Shown here: piece by piece, positions 58,105-64,000 of the stretch | Layout: the number at the start of each line of letters is the position of its first letter | Numbering within the stretch: the first letter of the stretch is position 1 | Assembly: GCF_010728325.1 (NCBI RefSeq) | Contig: NZ_AP022570.1 | Span: 2,108,001-2,172,000, forward strand | DNA from: Mycolicibacterium poriferae | GTDB taxonomy: Bacteria > Actinomycetota > Actinomycetes > Mycobacteriales > Mycobacteriaceae | Direction of reading: 5' to 3' | Length of the DNA stretch: 64,000 nucleotides | The notes under the pieces: generated by a model | What the model was told of the DNA's origin: nothing | Database searches by the model: none | Seen by the model: the letters and a program-made list of their open reading frames with translations, nothing else | Made by a program: the position numbers and the translations under genes

Positions 58105-61100
58105 ATGTCCGCTCCACACGCCGAACTCACCGGGTCTGAATTCATCGGGTCTGAATCCGTCGAGGCATCGCTGGCCCGCCCCGACGCGCGCGGGACGGTT
58201 CGCGTGATCGGCGGCCCCGGCACCGGCAAGAGCAGCCTCTTGGTGAACACCGCCGCTGCGCACCTGCACGCCGGGCGGGACCCGGAATCGATTCTGCTGC
58301 TGACCGGTTCGGCCCGCCTCGGGGCGCGGGCCAAGGCCGAGATCACCGCGACGCTCCTGGCGGCGGGGGGTGATGCGGTGATCCGTGAGCCGCTGGTGCG
58401 GACCGTGCACTCCTACTCGTTCGCGGTGCTGCGGCTGGCCGCTCAGCGCAACGGCAGCCCTCCGCCCCGGCTGATCACCAGCGCCGAGCAGGACGGGATC
58501 ATCCGCGAACTGCTCGCCGGCGATGTCGAAGACGGCGAGGCCTCACCGGTGCGCTGGCCCGCCGCTCTACGGCCGGCACTGAGCACCGTGGGCTTCGCCA
58601 CCGAGCTGCGCGACCTGCTGGCTCGATGCAACGAACGCGGGGTCGATCCGCTGGATCTACAGCGGCTGGGCCGCCGCGCCGACAGGCCGGAGTGGCGGGC
58701 GGCGGGGCGCTTCGCGCAGGCCTACGAGCAGATCATGCTGCTGCGCTCCGCGGTGGGCATGGCTGCGCCGCAGGCCACCATTCCCGCGCTGGGTGCGGCC
58801 GAACTCGTGGGCGCGGCGTTGGATGCGTTCGCGATGGATCCCGATCTGCTGGCCGCCGAACGTGCCCGCATCACGCTGTTGTTGGTCGACGACGCACAGC
58901 ACCTCGACCCGCAGGCGGCGCGGCTGGTGCGGGTGCTCGCCGAAGGTGCCGAGCTCACCGTGCTGGCCGGCGACCCCCGCCAGACGGTGTTCGGCTACCG
59001 CGGCGCCGACCCGGTTTTGCTGCGCGGTGAGGGGACCGAACTCAGGCTGGACCGGTCGCACCGGTGCTCAACCGCCGTTGCCGACGCGGTGGCGACGATG
59101 GCGCGCAAACTCCCTGGTCTGGAACCGGCCTGGGAGTTCTCCGGAACGGACGAGGAGGGCGCGGTGGAGGTGCGGATCGCCGCGTCTGCGCATGCGGAGT
59201 CCGCCCTGATCGCCGACGCGCTGCGGCGCGCTCATCTCGCAGACGGCGTGCCGTGGCATCGCATGGCGGTGATCGTGCGGTCGATGCCGCGGATGGGCGC
59301 CGCGTTGAGCCGGACTTTGGCGGCCGCCGGTGTGCCGGTGGACCTGCCCCAGCCGGCGGCGCCGCTGGCCGATCAACCGGCGGTGCGGGCATTGATGACG
59401 GTCCTGGAGGCCACCACGACAGGCCTCACCGCCGACGCCGCGCTCGCGCTGGTGACCGGACCGCTGGGGCGAGTCGACCCGGTATCGCTGCGGCGGTTGC
59501 GCCGCGCGCTGCGCCGCGCCGACGGGCAGGCCACCGCGGACTTCGGTGCCCTCCTGGTGGACGCGCTGGAGCGCGACCGCAGCGAGCTTCCCGACGATCT
59601 GGCCCGTGCGCTGCGCCGGGTCCGCACCGTGCTGGTCGCCGCCCGCCGCAGCGCGCAGCAGGGTGCGGCCCCGCACCACACGCTGTGGCAGGCGTGGAAC
59701 CGCTCGGGGCTGCAGCGGCGCTGGCTGACGGCCAGTGATCGCGGCGGGCCGAGCGGCGCCCAGGCCGACCGCGACCTCGACGCGGTCACCGCGATGTTCG
59801 ACGTCGCCGAGCGCTACGTCGCCCACACCGCGGGGGCGTCGCTGCGCGGCCTCATCGATCACATCGAGGCCCTGACACTGCCGCCGGTGCGGCGCGACGA
59901 CCGCCCCGATGCAGATGCCGTCGCGGTGCTCAGCGCACACTCGTCGCTCGGTCGGGAGTGGGATTTCGTGGTCATCGCCGGTGTGCAGGAAGGACTGTGG
60001 CCGAACGTCGCGCCGCGCGGCGGAGTGCTCAACACCCAGCACCTCGTCGACGTGATCGACGGCGTGGCCGAGCCCGGGCAGCGGAATCTGTCGAGTCGCG
60101 CGCCGCTGCTGGCCGAGGAGCGACGGTTGCTGTTGACCGCGATGGGCCGGGCCCGCCGACGGTTGTTGGTGACGGCCGTCGACAGTGACGGCGGCGACGA
60201 CGCCCTGCTGCCGTCCGCGTTCGTCGACGAGCTCGCCGCGCTGAGCGGCGAGCCCGACGCTGATCCGCCGGCACCGATCCGTGCCCCGCGGGTTCTCGCG
60301 CCGTCGGCGCTGGTGGGGCGGCTCCGCGCGGTGGTGTGCGCACCGGAAGGCGCGGTCGAGGATGGTGAACGGGACTGCGCCGCAGCCCAGTTGGCGCGGC
60401 TGGCCCAGGCGGGTGTGCCCGGGGCGGATCCGGCCTCGTGGTACGGCATGCGGGAGGTGTCCAGCAGCGAGCCGATGTGGGACGACGGCGGCCATGTCGT
60501 GACGCTGTCGCCGTCGACGCTGCAGATGCTCTCGGACTGTCCGCTGCGCTGGCTGCTCGAGCGCCACGGCGGAGCGCGGGCCGCCGATGTGCGCTCGGCA
60601 CTGGGATCGCTGGTGCACGCGCTGGTCGCCGACAGCACCAGATCTGAGGCCCAGGTGCTCGGTGCGCTCGAGAAAGTCTGGGACCAGCTGCCGTTCGATG
60701 CGCAGTGGCACGCCGACAACGAACGCGCCCGCCACCTGGACATGCTGTCGACCTTCACCACCTGGCGCGCGAACACGCGCGGTGAGCTCACCGAGGTCGG
60801 CACCGAGATCGACGTCGACGGCGAAGTGGTCGCGGCCGGGGAGGACTCACCCGCGGTGCGGGTGCGCGGTCGGCTCGACCGACTCGAACGCGACAGCGAG
60901 GGCAGGTTGGTCGTGGTGGACCTCAAGACCGGCAAGTCACCGGTCACCAAGGACGACGCGCAGAACCACGCTCAGTTGGCGATGTACCAGCTGGCCGTCG
61001 CCGCCGGCCTGCTCGCCGACGGCGACGAACCCGGTGGCGGCCGGTTGGTCTACCTCGGCAAGACCTCCGGCGGCAGCGCCGCCCAACGCGACCAGGATGC

Positions 61101-61269
61101 GCTGACCCCGCAGGCCCGCGACGAGTGGCGGGCACGCGTAGCGCAGGCCGCCGGCGCCACCCGGGGCCCGGACTTCGTCGCTCGCGTCAACGACGGCTGC
61201 GCGCACTGTCCGGTGCGCCCGATGTGCCCCGCTCTCAACGCCGACACCGACGGAGGGTCCTCGCGATGA
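58105..61269 (+). CDS. adnA: Helicase-nuclease AdnA
   Basis: AdnA and AdnB form the mycobacterial motor-nuclease that resects double-strand breaks. The 1054-residue protein has UvrD-like motor motifs (Walker A GGPGTGKSS, about residues 36-44; LLVDDAQHLDP; GDPRQTVFGYRGAD) and a C-terminal RecB-type nuclease domain with VVDLKTGKSP (D939, K941). Cysteines in LSDCPLRWLL and the final CAHCPVRPMCPA are placed to hold the [4Fe-4S] cluster. The Walker B reads DDAQ rather than DExQ. The stop overlaps adnB (ATGA). It is the Rv3202c homologue. Confidence 0.95.
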   Translation: MSAPHAELTGSEFIGSESVEASLARPDARGTVRVIGGPGTGKSSLLVNTAAAHLHAGRDPESILLLTGSARLGARAKAEITATLLAAGGDAVIREPLVRTVHSYSFAVLRLAAQRNGSPPPRLITSAEQDGIIRELLAGDVEDGEASPVRWPAALRPALSTVGFATELRDLLARCNERGVDPLDLQRLGRRADRPEWRAAGRFAQAYEQIMLLRSAVGMAAPQATIPALGAAELVGAALDAFAMDPDLLAAERARITLLLVDDAQHLDPQAARLVRVLAEGAELTVLAGDPRQTVFGYRGADPVLLRGEGTELRLDRSHRCSTAVADAVATMARKLPGLEPAWEFSGTDEEGAVEVRIAASAHAESALIADALRRAHLADGVPWHRMAVIVRSMPRMGAALSRTLAAAGVPVDLPQPAAPLADQPAVRALMTVLEATTTGLTADAALALVTGPLGRVDPVSLRRLRRALRRADGQATADFGALLVDALERDRSELPDDLARALRRVRTVLVAARRSAQQGAAPHHTLWQAWNRSGLQRRWLTASDRGGPSGAQADRDLDAVTAMFDVAERYVAHTAGASLRGLIDHIEALTLPPVRRDDRPDADAVAVLSAHSSLGREWDFVVIAGVQEGLWPNVAPRGGVLNTQHLVDVIDGVAEPGQRNLSSRAPLLAEERRLLLTAMGRARRRLLVTAVDSDGGDDALLPSAFVDELAALSGEPDADPPAPIRAPRVLAPSALVGRLRAVVCAPEGAVEDGERDCAAAQLARLAQAGVPGADPASWYGMREVSSSEPMWDDGGHVVTLSPSTLQMLSDCPLRWLLERHGGARAADVRSALGSLVHALVADSTRSEAQVLGALEKVWDQLPFDAQWHADNERARHLDMLSTFTTWRANTRGELTEVGTEIDVDGEVVAAGEDSPAVRVRGRLDRLERDSEGRLVVVDLKTGKSPVTKDDAQNHAQLAMYQLAVAAGLLADGDEPGGGRLVYLGKTSGGSAAQRDQDALTPQARDEWRARVAQAAGATRGPDFVARVNDGCAHCPVRPMCPALNADTDGGSSR

Positions 61270-64000
61270 GCCCGCACTACAGTCCCGCTGAGCTCGCTGA
61301 CGCACTGGGGCTTTTCGCCCCGACCGAGGAGCAGGCCGCGGTCATCGCCGCTCCGCCGGGCCCGCTGGTGGTGATCGCCGGTGCCGGCGCAGGCAAGACC
61401 GAGACGATGGCCGCGCGGGTGGTCTGGTTGGTGGCCAACGGGTACGCCCGCCCCGGCGAGGTGTTGGGGCTGACGTTCACCCGCAAGGCCGCCGGGCAGC
61501 TGCTGCGCCGGGTGCGCGCCAGGCTGGCCCGCCTCGCCGGTGCGGGCCTGGTGATCCCGGGTGCCCTCGACGGGCCCGGCATGGCCGCCGATCCCGTCAC
61601 CGTCGGCACCTACCATGCGTTCGCCGGCACGCTGCTGCGCGAGTACGGCCTGCTGCTGCCGGTCGAGCAGGACACCCGGTTGCTCGGCGACACGGAATTG
61701 TGGCAGCTGGCCTACCGGGTGGTCTGTGAGCATCCGCGGGCGCTCGACACCGACAAGTCTCCGGCGTCGGTGACCGCAATGGTGCTCAAACTCGCCGGGC
61801 AGCTCTCCGAGCATCTGGTGGACACCGATCAACTCCGCGACACCCATGGGGAGCTCGAGCGGCTGGTGCACACGTTGCCCGCGGGTCGTTATCAGCGGGA
61901 CCGCGGTCCCAGCCAGTGGCTGTTGCGGATGCTGGCCACGCAGACCGAACGCACCGCGCTCGTCCCGCTCATCGACGAACTGCATCGCCGGATGCGCGAG
62001 CACCGTGTCATCGACTTCGGCATGCAGATGGCCTCCGCCGCGCAGCTGGCGTCGCGCTTCCCGCAGGTGGGGGAACAGCTGCGACAGCGTTATCGCGTGG
62101 TGCTGCTCGACGAATACCAGGACACCGGGCACTCGCAACGGGTGGCGCTGTCGGCGTTGTTCGGCGGGGGAGCCGACGACGGCTTGGCCCTGACCGCCGT
62201 CGGTGACCCGATCCAGTCCATCTACGGGTGGCGTGGGGCTTCGGCGACCAACCTGCCCCGGTTCACCACCGATTTCCCGCAGGCGGACGGGTCACCCGCG
62301 CCGACCCTGGAATTGCGCACCAGTTGGCGTAACCCACCCGAAGTGCTGCATCTGGCCAACGAGGTGTCCGGTGAGGCGCGCCGCCGTTCGGTCGCGGTGC
62401 GGTCACTGCAGCCGCGCCCCGACGCCGCATCCGGCACGGTGCGCGCAGCGCTGTTGTCCGACATCGTCGCCGAGCGCGAATGGCTGGCCGACGAGATGGC
62501 CCGACTGCACCGCGCCGCCGTCGAGGACACCGGTACCGCACCCACCGCTGCGGTTCTGGTGCGCCGCAACGCCGACGCCGCACCCATGGCCGAGGCCCTG
62601 AGCCGGCGGGGGCTGGCCGTCGAGGTGGTCGGCTTGGCCGGGCTGTTGGGAATATCCGAGGTCGCCGACGTGGTCGCGATGCTGCGGTTGGCCGCCGACC
62701 CGGCGGCCGGAGCGGCCGCGATGCGGGTCCTCGCCGGCCCCCGGTGGCGGCTGGGCGCCCGCGACATCGCCGCACTGTGGCGCCGGGCTCTCGAGCTCGA
62801 CCGCGGCACCGGACGACCGAGTGGGGCCGAACCGGAGGACATCGTCGCGCAACTGAGCTCCGACGCCGACGCGGCCTGCCTCGGTGAGGCGATCTGCGAT
62901 CCCGGACAGCCGGCGGCGTACTCCGCCGAAGGGCACGCCAGGATCATCGCGCTGGGCCGCGAGCTGACCGCGCTGCGCGCTCACCTCGACTGGGCGCTGC
63001 CGGACCTGGTCGCAGAGATTCGCAGGGTGCTCGGCGTGGACGCCGAGGCGCGGGCGGCCCGCCCGGTCTCGGCGGGCTGGTCGGGCACCGAGCACCTCGA
63101 CGTGTTCGCCGACGTTGTCGCCGATTTCGCGGCGCGGCCCGGTGCCACGGTGGCGGGCCTGCTCGCCTTCCTCGACACCGCCCAGGAGGTGGAGAACGGT
63201 CTGGCCCCGGCCGAGGTCGCCAGTGCCGGCGACCGCGTGCAGATCTTGACGGTGCACGCGGCCAAGGGACTGGAGTGGCAGATCGTCGCCGTGCCGCACC
63301 TCAGTGCACGGGTGTTCCCGTCGACGGCGTCACCGCGAACCTGGCTGACCGATGCCGCCGACCTGCCGCCACTGCTGCGCGGGGACTGTGCGACGGTGTC
63401 CGAGCACGGCGTGCCCGTGCTGGACACCACCGATGTCAACGATCGAAAAGCGCTGTCGGACAAGATCGCCGATCACAAAAGCAGCCTGGATCAGCGGCGC
63501 ACCGACGAGGAGCGCAGGCTGCTGTACGTTGCGATCACCCGGGCCGAACGCACGCTGCTGCTCTCCGGTCACCACTGGGGCGCCACCGAATCCAAACCCC
63601 GCGGCCCGTCGGCCTTCCTGTGTGAGCTCAAGGAGATCATCGACGCCGCGGCGCAGCAGGGCAGCCCGTGCGGCACCGTCGCGGTCTGGGCCGACGCTCC
63701 CGCCGAGGGCGAGGCCAATCCGTTGCGCGACCAGGTGGTCGAGGCGGTGTGGCCGGTCGACCCGGCGGCAGGTCACCGCGGCGGTGTCGTCCAGGGCGCG
63801 GCGCTGGTGTCGCAGGCGATGACGCGCGACGCGACCGTCGAGGCGGACGACCCGCACGGGTGGGCCGCCGACGTCGATGCGCTTCTCGCCGAACGCGACC
63901 ACACCGCAACCCCGGTCGCCCCGACACTGCCCCCGCAGTTGTCGGTCAGCGCGATGGTCGAACTGGGACGTGAACCCGACGCCGCGGCACAACGCCTCAA
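61266..64000 (+). CDS. adnB: Helicase-nuclease AdnB, C-terminus outside window
   Basis: This is the partner of AdnA, starting at ATG 61266 over the adnA stop. About 911 residues are visible: Walker A VVIAGAGAGKTETMAARV (about residues 35-52), FTRKAAGQLLRRV, Walker B VVLLDEYQDT, GDPIQSIYGWRGA, LTVHAAKGLEWQ and LLYVAITRAERTLLLSG. These motor motifs look fully intact, consistent with AdnB being the leading motor. The nuclease domain expected at the end lies beyond the window edge. Confidence 0.95.
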   Translation, partial: MSPHYSPAELADALGLFAPTEEQAAVIAAPPGPLVVIAGAGAGKTETMAARVVWLVANGYARPGEVLGLTFTRKAAGQLLRRVRARLARLAGAGLVIPGALDGPGMAADPVTVGTYHAFAGTLLREYGLLLPVEQDTRLLGDTELWQLAYRVVCEHPRALDTDKSPASVTAMVLKLAGQLSEHLVDTDQLRDTHGELERLVHTLPAGRYQRDRGPSQWLLRMLATQTERTALVPLIDELHRRMREHRVIDFGMQMASAAQLASRFPQVGEQLRQRYRVVLLDEYQDTGHSQRVALSALFGGGADDGLALTAVGDPIQSIYGWRGASATNLPRFTTDFPQADGSPAPTLELRTSWRNPPEVLHLANEVSGEARRRSVAVRSLQPRPDAASGTVRAALLSDIVAEREWLADEMARLHRAAVEDTGTAPTAAVLVRRNADAAPMAEALSRRGLAVEVVGLAGLLGISEVADVVAMLRLAADPAAGAAAMRVLAGPRWRLGARDIAALWRRALELDRGTGRPSGAEPEDIVAQLSSDADAACLGEAICDPGQPAAYSAEGHARIIALGRELTALRAHLDWALPDLVAEIRRVLGVDAEARAARPVSAGWSGTEHLDVFADVVADFAARPGATVAGLLAFLDTAQEVENGLAPAEVASAGDRVQILTVHAAKGLEWQIVAVPHLSARVFPSTASPRTWLTDAADLPPLLRGDCATVSEHGVPVLDTTDVNDRKALSDKIADHKSSLDQRRTDEERRLLYVAITRAERTLLLSGHHWGATESKPRGPSAFLCELKEIIDAAAQQGSPCGTVAVWADAPAEGEANPLRDQVVEAVWPVDPAAGHRGGVVQGAALVSQAMTRDATVEADDPHGWAADVDALLAERDHTATPVAPTLPPQLSVSAMVELGREPDAAAQRL

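Noticed and set aside
59068..60735. Minus-strand frame of 555 codons inside adnA
   Set aside because: Antisense shadow of a recognised helicase; no domains.

Overview
The window is high-GC, gene-dense actinobacterial DNA. Its gene order follows the Mycobacterium tuberculosis stretch tmk-mtrA-mtrB-lpqB ... secA1 ... desA3-rsgA-aroA ... sigH-rshA-pdtaS-whiB1 ... entC-gpm2 ... rhlE ... moeZ-lipV-adnA-adnB (Rv3247c to Rv3201c) almost gene for gene. MtrA and WhiB1 are close to the M. tuberculosis proteins. Genes that M. tuberculosis lacks at this locus (a complete dihydroxyacetone phosphotransferase operon, a MymT-type metallothionein, an aldo-keto reductase) and an unsplit wax ester synthase gene suggest a free-living, probably fast-growing Mycolicibacterium-type species. 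The species cannot be named from the sequence alone.

Layout. 1-2380: the start of a secreted double-domain alpha/beta hydrolase, minus strand, running off the left edge. 2446-8381: tmk, an unknown gene, then the mtrA-mtrB-lpqB signalling operon, with a small repeat-encoded ORF linking mtrA and mtrB. 8383-17398: an accessory block between lpqB and comF, holding a broken 4-hydroxy-2-oxovalerate aldolase gene, a TetR regulator, a Rieske lipoprotein, an IclR regulator divergent from a channel-dhaK-dhaL-dhaM operon, and a DUF559 protein. 17616-22230: comF, hpf, secA1. 22329-28447: lipid and polyphosphate genes, ending in the reductase-DesA3 desaturase pair, each preceded by the same double palindrome. 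28548-36671: aldo-keto reductase, rsgA, aroA, an SRAP protein, methyltransferases, an SDR and ybaK. 36690-38293: two membrane proteins of unknown function. 38353-42316: sigH-rshA, the tiny ribosomal protein bL37, a biotinyl protein, pdtaS and whiB1. 42317-50286: DAG kinase, mymT, aroQ, acetyltransferase, entC, gpm2, a ParA-like ATPase, Rv3212-like and rhlE. 50537-64000: Rv3210c to Rv3203 homologues and the adnA-adnB recombination genes. adnB is cut by the right edge.

A recurring feature is short tandem repeats at gene ends and in spacers, at 4853, 10530, 16278, 17495, 22281, 36073 and 39549 (plus 3907), and in-frame repeats inside comF and the Rv3231c homologue. Several begin inside or at the stop codon of the upstream gene. 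The most striking is a 24-bp repeat between mtrA and mtrB. It forms a 38-codon frame whose first codon overlaps the mtrA stop and whose stop overlaps the mtrB start, so changes in copy number keep the frame.

Regulatory DNA visible by eye includes an IclR-type palindrome in the dha promoter region, a TetR-type palindrome before the tetR gene, the twin double palindromes before the desaturase genes, a SigH/SigE-like promoter before sigH, a Crp-like site upstream of whiB1 and four strong hairpin terminators. No tRNA, rRNA, insertion sequence or CRISPR array was found.
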